DNA of 64,000 nt from Fredinandcohnia onubensis. GTDB lineage: Bacteria > Bacillota > Bacilli > Bacillales > Bacillaceae_L. Positions within the stretch are counted from its first letter, which is position 1, and each line of letters starts with the position of its first letter. Shown piece by piece: positions 1 to 9,267 of the stretch. The notes under the pieces were generated by a model that had not been told where the DNA came from, searched no databases, and worked only from the letters and a program-made list of their open reading frames with translations. A program made the translations under genes and the position numbers. The stretch covers positions 17,523 through 81,522 of the forward strand of contig NZ_NSEB01000003.1 in assembly GCF_002734215.1 (NCBI RefSeq), read 5' to 3'.

Positions 1-208
1 GGGAAATCGACTCGCTGTCGTTAGGGTTTTCCTCTTCATCCGGCTTATGAAGGGGAAATCGACTCGCTGTCGTTAGGGTTTTCCTCTTCATCGGGCTTAT
101 GAAGGGGAATTCCGCTCGCTGTCGTTAGAGTTATCCTCTTCATCCGGCTTATGAAGGGGAAATCGACTCGCTGTCGTTAGGGTTATCCTCTTCACACCAA
201 TTATGAAA
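1..208. repeat. 52-bp tandem repeat, about four copies
   Basis: A 52-bp unit beginning GGGAAATCGACTCGCTGTCG recurs at 1, 53, 105 and 157 with a few substitutions; the last copy decays near 195. Each unit contains inverted arms CCTCTTCAT and ATGAAGGGG around a short loop, so each can fold into a hairpin. The array probably continues upstream of the window. It lies just downstream of potD and contains no credible reading frame. Confidence 0.85.
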
Positions 209-213
209 TCTAG

Positions 214-1287
214 TTAGTTCTGTCCCATTTTAAATTCTAGGAAAAGCTGGTTATAGATAGCGAGATTCTTTTTCCCTAGGTTTTCATAAACCTCAAGCTT
301 TTCGGTTAGCTCTGGAGATGGATAGAAACGTTCATCAGATACCATATCTTCAGGCATATATTGTAGTGCCTTTTTGTTTGGAGTGGAATAGCTGACGTAT
401 TCTGTGTTCTGCGCGGCTACTTCCGCATCCAACATAAAATTAATAAACTGATGTGCGCCATCAATATTTTTGGCTGTCTTCGGAATGACCATATTATCAA
501 ACCAGAGGTTAGAGCCTTCGCTTGGCACGACATAGTTTAAATCCTCATTTTCCCACATAATATCTGCAGCATCACCAGACCAAACAATTCCAATTGCTGC
601 CTCGCGATTTTGAATCAGCACTTTTCCCTCGTCGCCAACAATGGCTTTTACATTAGGTGTAAGCTTCATCAGTTTTTCCTTTGCTTCGATTAAGTGGTCA
701 AGATTGGTATCATTCAATGAATAACCAAGAGAGTTAAGGCCCATTCCAATGATTTCTCTAGCACCATCAACCAAGATGATTTCATTTTTGAGGGAAGGGT
801 CCCAGAGATCGTTCCAGCTTGTAAATTCTTTTCCATCAAGCATAGTTGGGTTATAGACAATGCCAACTGTTCCCCAGAAATAGGGGACAGAGTATTGATT
901 ACCTGGATCAAAAGGAAGATCCATGAACCGTTCATCAATGTTTTTTAAATTTGATAGTTTAGAATGGTCAAGAGGGATGAGTAGGTCCTCTTGGCGCATT
1001 TTATCAATCATATATTCAGATGGAACCGCGATATCGTAAGTGGTTCCACCTTGTTCGATTTTTGTCATCATTGCTTCATTAGAGTCGAAGGTTTCGTAAA
1101 TAACCTTAATTCCAGTCTCTTCTTCAAAACGATCAATCAGTTCTTCGTCGATATAGTCGCCCCAGTTATAAATCGTTAAGGTGTTCCCACCAGCGAGACC
1201 CTGAGATGAATTTAAATGGTGGATAAGGTAGAGTAACCCACCAGATACAAGTGCAATTGCGATAAAGGCACGGATGAGTTTCGTCAT
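214..1287 (-). CDS. potD: Spermidine/putrescine ABC transporter substrate-binding protein
   Basis: Captures polyamines outside the membrane and delivers them to PotBC. The 357-residue protein has an N-terminal hydrophobic segment (about residues 7-24) with no lipobox cysteine, so it is probably held by an uncleaved anchor or released by signal peptidase I rather than being a lipoprotein. The motif YNWGDYID near residue 40 and the following ETFDSNEAMM stretch are typical of PotD/PotF proteins. Its start overlaps the potC stop by 4 bases, the classic ATGA coupling. Last gene of potABCD. Assignment to the polyamine family is firm; which polyamine is preferred cannot be read from sequence. Confidence 0.93.
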   Translation of the reverse strand: MTKLIRAFIAIALVSGGLLYLIHHLNSSQGLAGGNTLTIYNWGDYIDEELIDRFEEETGIKVIYETFDSNEAMMTKIEQGGTTYDIAVPSEYMIDKMRQEDLLIPLDHSKLSNLKNIDERFMDLPFDPGNQYSVPYFWGTVGIVYNPTMLDGKEFTSWNDLWDPSLKNEIILVDGAREIIGMGLNSLGYSLNDTNLDHLIEAKEKLMKLTPNVKAIVGDEGKVLIQNREAAIGIVWSGDAADIMWENEDLNYVVPSEGSNLWFDNMVIPKTAKNIDGAHQFINFMLDAEVAAQNTEYVSYSTPNKKALQYMPEDMVSDERFYPSPELTEKLEVYENLGKKNLAIYNQLFLEFKMGQN

Positions 1288-2087
1288 TTTCGAACCCCCA
1301 ATCCACGTGTGTTACCTCGTTGTGCGATAAAGTAATACCCGACAACAAGCAGCATTGTAAAGATAAACAGAAGAGTTGACAATGCATTAATATTTAACGA
1401 GATTCCGCGTCGTGCAAGGGAATAGATTTCAACAGAAAGCGTTGAGAAGCCATTTCCTGTTACGAAAAATGTAACAGCGAAATCATCGAAGGAATACGTA
1501 AGGGCCATGAAAAAACCAGCAAAGATTCCAGGTGTGATGTAAGGGATAATCACCTTTGTTAGAACCTGCATTTGGCTTGCTCCGAGATCTTTCGCTGCAT
1601 CTATTAGAGAAGGACTCATCTCTTTTAGTTTTGGCAGGACCATAAGTACGACGATTGGAATACTGAAGGCAATATGTGAAAGTAACACAGAATAAAATCC
1701 TAATTTAATTCCAGCCATTGTTAATAAAATCAAAAAGGAAGCACCGATAATGACATCAGGACTTACAATCAAGACGTTATTTAACGATAGGAGTGTATTT
1801 TGAGTTCGTCTTTGTTTAATTGAATGAATCCAAATGGCTCCAAGCACACCAATAATGGTTGAAACAAGAGCTGAGAGCAAGGCAATCACAAATGTATTTA
1901 ACACGATGATGAGAAGTCTAGTATCCCCGAATAGCTCCTTATACCAATCCAAGGTAAAGCCCTCAAAATTGCTCATCGTCCCACCACTATTGAATGAGTA
2001 ATACACGAGATAGAAAATCGGTGCATATAAAATGAAGAAAATAATAAATAAGTACGCCTTAGAAGAAATAGCCAGTTTATCTCTCAT
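1284..2087 (-). CDS. potC: Spermidine/putrescine ABC transporter permease PotC
   Basis: Inner-membrane permease subunit that pairs with PotB to form the translocation channel. About six hydrophobic segments are visible, and the cytoplasmic EAA loop is present (DAAKDLGAS, about residues 162-170), which contacts the ATPase PotA. I chose the ATG at 2087 (267 residues) because GAGGTG lies 6-7 bases upstream; a GTG at 2096 in the same frame sits inside that ribosome binding site. The start overlaps the end of potB by 11 bases and the stop overlaps potD by 4, so the genes are translationally coupled. Confidence 0.93.
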   Translation of the reverse strand: MRDKLAISSKAYLFIIFFILYAPIFYLVYYSFNSGGTMSNFEGFTLDWYKELFGDTRLLIIVLNTFVIALLSALVSTIIGVLGAIWIHSIKQRRTQNTLLSLNNVLIVSPDVIIGASFLILLTMAGIKLGFYSVLLSHIAFSIPIVVLMVLPKLKEMSPSLIDAAKDLGASQMQVLTKVIIPYITPGIFAGFFMALTYSFDDFAVTFFVTGNGFSTLSVEIYSLARRGISLNINALSTLLFIFTMLLVVGYYFIAQRGNTRGLGVRK

Positions 2088-2895
2088 TTTTAGCACCTCG
2101 TTTCTTGCTGTTTCCAGTTGCGACCATAATTAATACCATAAAAATAATCAGGAAGACAGCAATTGTTGAACCCATGCCCCAATCCTGAGTGACAAGAAAC
2201 TGCTGTTCAATAGCAGTACCGAGTGTAATCACTTTGTTTCCTGCAATTAGTCGTGTCAGCATGAATAATGATAGAGCAGGAATAAATACAACCTGACAGC
2301 CTGATTTTACCCCTTGAATCGTAAGTGGAAAAATCACACGACGAAAAGTAGTCCATTTAGATGCCCCAAGGTCGCGAGAAGCATCTAGCAGACTAGGGTT
2401 CAATTCATTTAGTGAGTTGAAGATTGGTAAAATCATAAACGGAATAAAAATATAAACAGATACAAACACAAAGCTAAAATCCGTAAATAATAATTGTTTA
2501 GAGCCAATACCAAACACTTCAAGAATAGCGTTCGCTGTTCCATACGTTCCAAAAATCCCGATAAAAGCATAGGCTTTTAATAGTAGATTAATCCAAGACG
2601 GAGCAATGATTAATAATAACCAAAGATGTTTATGCTTGGTTCTTGTTATTAGATATGCTGTAGGATATGCAACCAACAGAGTTACAGCTGTAATTAAGAA
2701 CGCATACCAAAAAGAACTCAGAGTCATTTTTAAGTAAACGGGTGTGAAAAATGTTTTATAGTTTACTAAAGATAAATTTCCCTCAATATCAAAAAAAGAA
2801 TAATAGAGAACAAGTGTAACTGGAGCGATAACAAATATGAGAATCCATAAAGCATAAGGAATAAAAACAAGATTACGGGTTACCTTATTTTCCAT
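2077..2895 (-). CDS. potB: Spermidine/putrescine ABC transporter permease PotB
   Basis: Second membrane subunit of the polyamine importer, 272 residues, with about six membrane segments and an EAA loop ([10 protein letters not shown]) in the second half. The start is taken as ATG 2895, preceded by GGGGAAA; an upstream in-frame ATG at 2913 would add six residues and lacks a ribosome binding site. The gene overlaps the end of potA by 11 bases and the start of potC by 11 bases. The order A-B-C-D is the usual one for this operon. Confidence 0.93.
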   Translation of the reverse strand: MENKVTRNLVFIPYALWILIFVIAPVTLVLYYSFFDIEGNLSLVNYKTFFTPVYLKMTLSSFWYAFLITAVTLLVAYPTAYLITRTKHKHLWLLLIIAPSWINLLLKAYAFIGIFGTYGTANAILEVFGIGSKQLLFTDFSFVFVSVYIFIPFMILPIFNSLNELNPSLLDASRDLGASKWTTFRRVIFPLTIQGVKSGCQVVFIPALSLFMLTRLIAGNKVITLGTAIEQQFLVTQDWGMGSTIAVFLIIFMVLIMVATGNSKKRGAKNER

Positions 2896-3994
2896 GGCTT
2901 TCCCCGTCCACATATGCCTCTAAGCGACGATCATATTCTTCTTCTGTTTCACCAAGACGCATAACATGAATTGCCTCTGGGTCAAAATAAAGTCCAATTT
3001 CTTCGCCGACTTTCGCCTTCTTTGTTGAATGCACAAGCCACTCGTTTCCATCTTTGTCCAAACCGCAAATTTCATAGTGTACGCCTCTAAATAACTGGGA
3101 ATCTACTACAACTTGCAGTTTTCCTTTTTCAACAGAAGTAATTTCTAAGTCTTCTGGACGGATGACAATATCTACTAATTCATTGTCTGAAAAACCTTGG
3201 TCAACACAGTCAAAAGTCTTTCCGACGAATTCAACGAAAAAGTCTCTATGCATTTTTCCTTTTACGATATTAGATTCACCGATAAAATCAGCAACAAAAC
3301 GATTGATTGGTTCATCATATATATCAATAGGGGTGCCGCTTTGTTGAATTCTTCCTTCATTAAGTACAAATATCTCATCAGACATGGCAAGAGCTTCCTC
3401 TTGGTCGTGTGTAACGAAGATAAAAGTAATACCAAGACGCTTCTGAAGGTCGCGAAGCTCGTATTGCATTTCGGTACGAAGCTTCAAATCAAGAGCGGAT
3501 AAAGGCTCATCCAATAATATAATCTCAGGTTCATTAACAATTGCACGTGCAATCGCAACACGCTGTCTCTGACCACCAGACATTTCTTGAATTTCACGAT
3601 TTTCATAGCCTGCAAGATTGACGAAGCTTAGAGCTTCTTTTACCTTTTTATCTATTTCAGATTGCTTCAATTTCTTTATACGTAACCCAAAAGCAATATT
3701 TTCAAATACATTAAGGTGTGGAAATAGGGCGTAATCCTGAAACACTGTATTTACTTGACGTTTATTGGCAGGTGTCGTATTTACTTTTTTACTATTAAAA
3801 TAAACCTCACCACTTGAGGGTTCAATAAATCCTGCGATCAACCGTAGTATCGTGGTTTTTCCACAACCAGAAGGACCGAGAAGGGTATAAAACTTTCCTC
3901 TTTCTATTTCAAAGCTAACATTGTCGAGAACAGCTGGATCATTGTCATACTGTTTTGTGACATTTTTAAATTGGATAATAGGTATACTGTTCAT
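2885..3994 (-). CDS. potA: Spermidine/putrescine ABC transporter ATP-binding protein
   Basis: ATPase that energises polyamine uptake. The 369-residue protein has Walker [10 protein letters not shown], signature MSGGQRQRV and Walker [13 protein letters not shown], followed by a C-terminal regulatory TOBE-like region (about 270-369) as in PotA/MalK ATPases. The start is set at ATG 3994, which has AAGGGGGTTGCT directly upstream. An in-frame extension of 34 residues upstream to 4096 is hydrophobic and isoleucine-rich, unlike the family, and is rejected. First gene of the operon. Confidence 0.94.
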   Translation of the reverse strand: MNSIPIIQFKNVTKQYDNDPAVLDNVSFEIERGKFYTLLGPSGCGKTTILRLIAGFIEPSSGEVYFNSKKVNTTPANKRQVNTVFQDYALFPHLNVFENIAFGLRIKKLKQSEIDKKVKEALSFVNLAGYENREIQEMSGGQRQRVAIARAIVNEPEIILLDEPLSALDLKLRTEMQYELRDLQKRLGITFIFVTHDQEEALAMSDEIFVLNEGRIQQSGTPIDIYDEPINRFVADFIGESNIVKGKMHRDFFVEFVGKTFDCVDQGFSDNELVDIVIRPEDLEITSVEKGKLQVVVDSQLFRGVHYEICGLDKDGNEWLVHSTKKAKVGEEIGLYFDPEAIHVMRLGETEEEYDRRLEAYVDGESHGK

Positions 3995-4265
3995 AGCAAC
4001 CCCCTTCTTTCTATTAATAGAGATAAGATTCGTAACGCAATCCGGCATAATTATACACGAGTCGCCAAAAAATTCAATAATAATTATAATTGTCAAGTTA
4101 GAAATGTATGGAAGACTATTTTCTTAGTTGTGTATAGGACATTCGGATTAGGAAAAATTTCACATTTTTAGTAAAAGATTATATCGAATTCATTGACCAA
4201 AGAGGAAAATAGAAATATAATTATAGTACAATTTAAAATACTCTTTCTTTAGTGGGTTAATTGAA

Positions 4266-4350
4266 TAAAGTAAGGGCAAATTCATTGAAAGATGAAGACG
4301 CAAAACTATAGGGGCTAAAGTCCAAATGGACATGCCAGCCAGTTACCGAG
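4266..4350 (+). ncRNA. Cyclic-di-GMP-I (GEMM-I) riboswitch aptamer
   Basis: The stretch has the conserved pieces of the GEMM-I aptamer in order: AGGGCAAA (4273-4280), a stem TTCATT/GATGAA closed by a GAAA tetraloop (4281-4296), GACGCAAA (4297-4304), GGGGCTAAAG (4311-4320), a small hairpin GTCC/GGAC, then the docking partner strand GCCAGCCAGTTACCG (4334-4348). GTAA at 4270 can pair with TTAC at 4343 to close it. These match the well-known Vibrio Vc2 aptamer element by element. It precedes a terminator and a GGDEF-domain gene, so it should sense the product of that gene. Confidence 0.9.
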
Positions 4351-4373
4351 TACAGCTCGTATCGAAAGAACGC

Positions 4374-4405
4374 AGATTAATCGGTATATGATTAGTCTTT
4401 TTTTT
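4374..4405 (+). terminator. Riboswitch expression-platform terminator
   Basis: AGATTAATC (4374-4382) pairs with GATTAGTCT (4390-4398) with one G-T wobble, followed by eight T residues to 4405. It lies just after the GEMM-I aptamer and before the start of the cyclase gene, so ligand binding probably decides between termination and read-through. The direction of control (on or off) cannot be fixed without folding both states. Confidence 0.85.
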
Positions 4406-4509
4406 ATACCAATTTATCAATATGTTACTACTATATTACTAGATTTTTGGAATTGGAACTGTTCAAACGACTTTTGGAACATCCTCTAAAAAAATTTGGA
4501 AGTGATTAC

Positions 4510-5700
4510 ATGGAGAAAACAATCCAGAATCTTAATGTACTAAAAAAACTAAGTGAACTAATTGAGAAGATTGGTTCTGAGAAGACTCTGATTTCTGACG
4601 AGGTTCGTACTTTTTTGTATCAAGCATGTCAGGAAAAAGAAGAGCAAGAGATTACCAGTACCCTTTTAACTCAACTCCAAGAAATAAACGAACAAATGGA
4701 AAACATGCATTGGATGAACAAGCATTACCGAATCCTACATGATTTTGCTCAAGTCTGCAGTAAAACATTAGATGAATCCGTCCTTCTCCAAAAGTCTTAT
4801 GAGATGGTTTCACGTGTTATGCCAACAGATGCATTTTATATTGCATTGCATAATCCTGGTGACAAACATATTCATTTAGTCTTTATTATGGATAATGGCG
4901 AACCAGCCCCTCCAAGTATCGTTGACTTTGGCGAAAATTACACATCAAAGGTCATCAAAACAAGGGAAATCGTCCACCTCAAACATCAAAACCAGAACAT
5001 TGAATATGATACGAAAATGGGTGAAGGGGACGCTGACACAAGCTCCTGTCTTTTCGTACCTGTTGTCATTGATGACCAGGTCAAAGGTGTCATCTCAACT
5101 CAGAGCTTAAAAGATTTTGCTTACCGGAAAGAGCATGAGGAACTTTTGCAAATGATCGGTGCGCAAGTAATCAACTCGATTGAAACAGCCCGTTTATATG
5201 AAAAAATATACACGATGTCTCGTACGGACGAATTAACAGGTTTAAAAAACCACCGTGCCTTCCATGAGGATTTAGCACAACTGATCAAAAATGAGAACGA
5301 TGAAATAACGGTTATGATGATTGATTCTGATGATTTAAAACAGGTCAATGACCGCTTTGGGCATGACGCTGGTGATTTATATTTACAAGTACTAGCAGAC
5401 GGAATGAAAACGGTATGTAATGATAAGCTTGAGGGTTATCGTTATGCCGGAGATGAGTTCATGATTCTTATTAAAAATAGTAGCGACACGTGTGTAAAGG
5501 AAATTTACGCAATTTTAAATGAGTATTACAATGAAAACCCAATCATCATCGAGAATGAAAAAATCATTGTTTCGATCAGTACGGGTGTCGGGATGTATCC
5601 GCACCATGGAACGACTGTAGATTCTTTGAAAAAGGCAGCTGACCAAGCACTTTATGCTGCAAAAGAAAGTGGAAAAAGACGCATTGTAGTAGCGAAATAA
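4510..5700 (+). CDS. GAF-GGDEF diguanylate cyclase
   Basis: Predicted to make cyclic-di-GMP from two GTP in the cytoplasm. The 396-residue protein (from ATG 4510, with GGAAGTG upstream; a TTG at 4447 lacks a ribosome binding site) has an N-terminal helical part, a GAF sensor domain (about 75-225) and a GGDEF domain (about 235-396). DELTGLKNHRAF marks the domain entry; the active-site loop reads AGDEF (about 313-317) rather than GGDEF. AGDEF variants can be active in other bacteria, so activity is likely but not certain. The RxxD inhibitory site normally five residues before the loop is absent (NDKL there). A cyclic-di-GMP riboswitch precedes the gene. Confidence 0.88.
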   Translation: MEKTIQNLNVLKKLSELIEKIGSEKTLISDEVRTFLYQACQEKEEQEITSTLLTQLQEINEQMENMHWMNKHYRILHDFAQVCSKTLDESVLLQKSYEMVSRVMPTDAFYIALHNPGDKHIHLVFIMDNGEPAPPSIVDFGENYTSKVIKTREIVHLKHQNQNIEYDTKMGEGDADTSSCLFVPVVIDDQVKGVISTQSLKDFAYRKEHEELLQMIGAQVINSIETARLYEKIYTMSRTDELTGLKNHRAFHEDLAQLIKNENDEITVMMIDSDDLKQVNDRFGHDAGDLYLQVLADGMKTVCNDKLEGYRYAGDEFMILIKNSSDTCVKEIYAILNEYYNENPIIIENEKIIVSISTGVGMYPHHGTTVDSLKKAADQALYAAKESGKRRIVVAK

Positions 5701-5702
5701 AA

Positions 5703-5731
5703 AAAGCTCATCCCAAATGGATGAGCTTTTT
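5703..5731. terminator. Bidirectional terminator
   Basis: AAAGCTCATCC (5703-5713) and GGATGAGCTTT (5719-5729) form an 11-bp stem with A/T runs on both sides. It separates the convergent cyclase gene and the DUF2653 gene and should act on both strands. Confidence 0.85.
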
Positions 5732-6020
5732 ACTCGTTGATATGAGCAATAATGCCTTCTTCGTCGTCTAAGACAAGTTTGATTCCGGCATATGGGTCAC
5801 GCTTAAGAAATTCGCCAAGCCATAAACGTATTGCTTCGATTAAGTTCGCCATAATGAGAACCTGTTTTCGATCGTTTACATATACTTCTGCGGAGAATCC
5901 GTAATCGTCGTCATACATGAGTTCTACTTCAACCTCTTCAGGCTTTACTTGCTTTTTTAAGCCGATATAAACACAAACTGCATTTATAATTTCTTGTTCA
6001 GAAAGAATTAGCGTTGCCAT
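5730..6020 (-). CDS. DUF2653 (YxcD-like) small protein
   Basis: A 96-residue acidic cytoplasmic protein with no membrane segment. Its sequence (MATLILSEQEIINAVCVYIG at the start, DDDYGFSAEVYVNDR in the middle) resembles the YxcD/DUF2653 family of Bacillus, whose function is unknown to me. The start overlaps the end of the upstream membrane protein gene by 13 bases and has only a weak ribosome binding site, so translation is probably coupled. Its job may relate to that membrane protein. Confidence 0.72.
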   Translation of the reverse strand: MATLILSEQEIINAVCVYIGLKKQVKPEEVEVELMYDDDYGFSAEVYVNDRKQVLIMANLIEAIRLWLGEFLKRDPYAGIKLVLDDEEGIIAHINE

Positions 6021-6454
6021 GGATCAGTCTCGTTTTTCTTTCTATCTTTAATCATGACGAAGATTTTTCGAATGATTACGATCAGAACATAAATCGCAAG
6101 AACGTTAATCATTAATCCTAAAAATGAACCAAGCATACCCATTCCACCTAATAGACCACCGAATAGGAATCCTGCAAGTCCACCAAGCATAAGACCTTTC
6201 ATTAATCCACCAGACATGAATCCACCTTTAGGAGTGGTTGGAGTAGTAGATTTGTTTGTAACATTGTTATCTTGTTTTTTCTGTTGTTGCTGGAAGTTTG
6301 ATTTATTTGTGTTCCCAATATTATTATTGAATCCTCTTTTACCTGATTTGTATCCTTTTGCTTCAACAGATGTTGGTTGGTCTTGGAAAACAAAGCTCCC
6401 AAGCGGGGAAAAAATCAAAGTAAGTGCTACTAATGCTGATAATACCTTTTTCAT
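6008..6454 (-). CDS. Small glycine-rich membrane protein with signal peptide
   Basis: The 148-residue protein starts with a signal peptide (MKKVLSALVALTLIFSPLGS, likely cleavage after the alanine near 31-32), followed by a basic, Asn/Gln-rich linker (about 32-75), then a glycine/methionine-rich hydrophobic stretch (GGLMKGLMLGGLAGFLFGGL) and a second membrane segment near 112-132 with a short charged tail. The glycine-rich membrane part recalls proteins annotated as Tim44-like in Bacillus, but I cannot confirm the family. It is the first gene of a two-gene unit with the DUF2653 gene. Confidence 0.7.
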   Translation of the reverse strand: MKKVLSALVALTLIFSPLGSFVFQDQPTSVEAKGYKSGKRGFNNNIGNTNKSNFQQQQKKQDNNVTNKSTTPTTPKGGFMSGGLMKGLMLGGLAGFLFGGLLGGMGMLGSFLGLMINVLAIYVLIVIIRKIFVMIKDRKKNETDPWQR

Positions 6455-6623
6455 ATAATAGAAATACCTCCATAAATTAGTTGTTTTATTTATAATAGTA
6501 TACCTTATTATTCATTCTAATGCGCTTCGTAATACCTCCTCTTATACTTTCTCCCTTATATACGATGAAAAGCGGGTTTTGGTTTCGCTTTTTAAGAAAA
6601 AATAGGACTGGTAAATAGTAACA

Positions 6624-6646
6624 AAACCCTAACGAAATTGTTAGGG
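6624..6646 (-). terminator. Terminator of the gluconate permease gene
   Basis: On the minus strand CCCTAAC, a six-base loop and GTTAGGG form a stem (6627-6646 on the plus strand) followed by TTTTGT, 14 bases past the permease stop. Confidence 0.75.
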
Positions 6647-6659
6647 CTTGCAGGAAGTA

Positions 6660-7997
6660 TTACATAAACATATCGAGAATCAAGACAACACCTAAACCTA
6701 CAATTGAGGTTGTGAACAATAGTAGACCCCATGTTTTAAAGGTATCTTTAATGCTTAAACCAAAATACTCTTTAAATAACCAGAATGATGCGTCGTTAAC
6801 GTGGGTGATTGTATTACTACCTGCCGCTGTTGCAAGTACCATTAATACCGGGCTAACATCAAATGTATCAATAAGAGGGCCTACAATACCAGCAGCCGTT
6901 ATCGCTGATACAACACCTGTACCTGTAGCAATACGAAGTAATGCAGTAATGAACCAAGCCATGATTAGCGGTGAAATTGTTGTATTCTCCATCATAGACG
7001 CAATATAATCACCAACACCAGAATCAAGAATGACTTGTTTAAAGGCACCACCTGAACCAACGATAAAGATAATCATCGCAATTCCTTTAATAGCACTTGA
7101 GAAAGAATCCATTACGGTTGAAATGTCACGTCCTGTGCGTAAACCAAATACATAGATTCCTATTAAAACAGCCACAAGTAAACTAATTTCTGCACTACCT
7201 AGGAAGTTAATAATTTCATGGAACGTGCTTCCTTCTTCGATGAACATATTTAAAATAGTAGCAGTCATGATCATGATTGCTGGGATTAATGGAACAAAAA
7301 GACTTAAACCAAAACCAGGCATTTCTTCATCAGTGAACTCTTTTGGTTTTTCCATTAATTTTGGAATCGGACGATCTAAATTTTTCATCATTCGTGGCAA
7401 AATGATTCCAGCCGCGATAACTGCCGGAATAAAAACAACAATACCAATTATATAAACCATACCCATATCTGCGCCATAAGCATCGACCAATGCAGTCGGA
7501 CCAGGCTGTGGTGGGAATAAGCTATGTGATAGAGTAGTAGCCGCAACCATTGTAATTCCAAGCTTTAAGAATGGAATTTTTGCCTCCATCGCAATACTAA
7601 TAACAAGTGGAGCTAGAATAATAAAGGCAACCTCATAGAATACGGAAATTCCGAATACCATACCAATAATGATAAGGGCCCATTCTACTTTTTTAACACC
7701 AAACTTATTTAATAGAGTGGAAGCAATACGTTGGGCCGCCCCACAATCAACCATTAATTTACCTAATACAGCACCTAAACCAATGATAAGAGCAAGGCTT
7801 CCAAGTGTACTGCCAAGGCCTGCCTTAATAGTTGAAACAATACTTGTTAGATTCATTCCATTTAATAAACCAACAAGGATTGCTGATAGTAACAGGGCGA
7901 TAACACTATTTAGCTTAAGCTTCATATTTAGAAAGAGAAGCAAAGCAACCCCAAGAATTACCGAGATAATCGGCAAATTGTCTACAAACCAATCCAT
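6660..7997 (-). CDS. gntP: GntP-family gluconate:H+ symporter
   Basis: Predicted to import gluconate or a related sugar acid with protons. The 445-residue protein is almost entirely hydrophobic with about 12-14 membrane segments; FPPQPGPTALVDAYGADMG and HVNDASFWLFKEYFGLS are hallmarks of the GntP family. ATG 7997 is chosen because AGGAGG lies eight bases upstream; ATG 8003 is only two bases from it. No gluconate kinase or regulator sits beside it, so the gene stands alone between terminators. A cre-like site upstream suggests glucose repression. Other family members move fructuronate or idonate, so the exact substrate is open. Confidence 0.88.
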   Translation of the reverse strand: MDWFVDNLPIISVILGVALLLFLNMKLKLNSVIALLLSAILVGLLNGMNLTSIVSTIKAGLGSTLGSLALIIGLGAVLGKLMVDCGAAQRIASTLLNKFGVKKVEWALIIIGMVFGISVFYEVAFIILAPLVISIAMEAKIPFLKLGITMVAATTLSHSLFPPQPGPTALVDAYGADMGMVYIIGIVVFIPAVIAAGIILPRMMKNLDRPIPKLMEKPKEFTDEEMPGFGLSLFVPLIPAIMIMTATILNMFIEEGSTFHEIINFLGSAEISLLVAVLIGIYVFGLRTGRDISTVMDSFSSAIKGIAMIIFIVGSGGAFKQVILDSGVGDYIASMMENTTISPLIMAWFITALLRIATGTGVVSAITAAGIVGPLIDTFDVSPVLMVLATAAGSNTITHVNDASFWLFKEYFGLSIKDTFKTWGLLLFTTSIVGLGVVLILDMFM

Positions 7998-8088
7998 TTT
8001 CATTTCCTCCTGAATCTCTTAGCTGTAATATCGTTTACATTTGCTTCCGTAAGTTTTGTTCTATTATTGAAAAATATAGTTAGATAAC

Positions 8089-8103
8089 TGAGTGCGTTTT
8101 CAA
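8089..8103 (-). promoter_or_regulatory. Candidate CcpA cre site upstream of gntP
   Basis: Read on the minus strand the site is TTGAAAACGCACTCA, matching 14 of 15 positions of the cre consensus WTGNAARCGNWWWCA. It lies about 90 bases upstream of the permease start, a position compatible with repression. Confidence 0.55.
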
Positions 8104-8355
8104 ATTAGAGAACGCTCTATTAATTTGTTTAGGAAACAAACAAAAACAATGGACTTATTTTACACAATTTTTTTGAGGAGAGCAATGAGAAAGTTTTACA
8201 AGTTAACTATAGGGAGCGGAAGGATATTGAAGTTGGGTAGATTTCACTATAGAAGTAGGTAAAAAGTGGTTTTCTTATCCTAAGGGCCATAAAAATGGTA
8301 TAGTATATTTGAAGCATAATGTTCTTCTAATAGAACTGTAGGAGAGAGGATATCC
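8104..8355. other. Divergent intergenic region gntP / heme O synthase
   Basis: AT-rich spacer containing promoters for both flanking genes; a TATAGTAT stretch near 8299 could be part of the -10 region of the heme O synthase promoter. Apart from the cre-like site just beside it, I see no RNA structure or reading frame here. Confidence 0.4.
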
Positions 8356-9258
8356 ATGCAATCAGAAATTCAATTACAAAAAACATCCCTCATAGCTGAT
8401 CTTAAATCACTTTTTAAGGCAGGGGTTTTATTAGCAAATGTTCTACCCGTATATTCAGGATTTTGGTTAGCCATTTACTTTACGGGTGCATCTTTTCAGG
8501 ACAACCTAGGATTGTTTCTATATACAATGATCGGGAGTACGCTCGTTATGGCGGGGGCTCTCATCATAAATAACTGGTATGATGTTGACATTGATACAGT
8601 CATGGATCGAACCAAAAAACGACCAACTGTAACAGGCCACTTTTCATTGAAATTTGTTCTGGTATTAGGAATTGTTTGTTCTGTTTTAGGGTTCATTTTT
8701 CTATTTTTCACAACCTTTGAAGCGATCTTTTTTACATTTATTGGTTGGTTTACGTATGTTGTGTTATACACGATGTGGTCAAAGCGCAGATTTACGATTA
8801 ATACAGTGATTGGAAGTGTTTCTGGCGCCGTTTCTCCTTTAATGGGGTGGGCCGCGGTTGCACCTATCGATCATATCGTTCCAATTATGCTCTTCTTAAT
8901 CTTGTTTGTTTTTCAAATGCCTCATACGTATGCGATTGCGATGAGAAAGTATGAAGAGTATAAAGCGGCTAAGGTTGCAATGCTTCCAGTCGTTCATGGG
9001 TTTGAGGTGACGAAAAAGCATTTTCTGTTCTGGGTCATCTGTTTGTTGCCCATGCCTTTCTTTTTAGGGGACCTTGGAATGGTTTTCGTCGTACTCTCGA
9101 CATTGCTTAATATTGGTTGGATTATATTGAGTGTCAAAGGATTTACGGTTAAGGATGATATGAAATGGGCTCGCTGGAACTTTCTGTATTCCGTGAATTA
9201 TATTTTGATAATCTTCCTATTAATGGTCGTTGTTACATTACCGAAATATTTTGGATAG
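8356..9258 (+). CDS. ctaB: Protoheme IX farnesyltransferase (heme O synthase)
   Basis: Membrane prenyltransferase that adds a farnesyl group to heme B to give heme O, needed by heme-copper oxidases. The 300-residue protein has about nine membrane segments and the UbiA-superfamily aspartate-rich motif NNWYDVDIDTVMDR (about residues 72-85), with the second conserved loop AIAMRKYEEYKAAKVAMLPV (about 195-214). GAGAGGATATCC precedes the ATG. The gene stands alone, without ctaA or the caa3 genes; a ba3-type oxidase cluster lies 9 kb downstream, and this enzyme could supply its heme, although ba3 enzymes in thermophiles use a modified heme A. Confidence 0.93.
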   Translation: MQSEIQLQKTSLIADLKSLFKAGVLLANVLPVYSGFWLAIYFTGASFQDNLGLFLYTMIGSTLVMAGALIINNWYDVDIDTVMDRTKKRPTVTGHFSLKFVLVLGIVCSVLGFIFLFFTTFEAIFFTFIGWFTYVVLYTMWSKRRFTINTVIGSVSGAVSPLMGWAAVAPIDHIVPIMLFLILFVFQMPHTYAIAMRKYEEYKAAKVAMLPVVHGFEVTKKHFLFWVICLLPMPFFLGDLGMVFVVLSTLLNIGWIILSVKGFTVKDDMKWARWNFLYSVNYILIIFLLMVVVTLPKYFG

Positions 9259-9267
9259 GCTTGGCTG

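Noticed and set aside
3995-4096. 34-residue N-terminal extension of PotA
   Set aside because: Hydrophobic, isoleucine-rich and without ribosome binding site, while ATG 3994 has a strong one.
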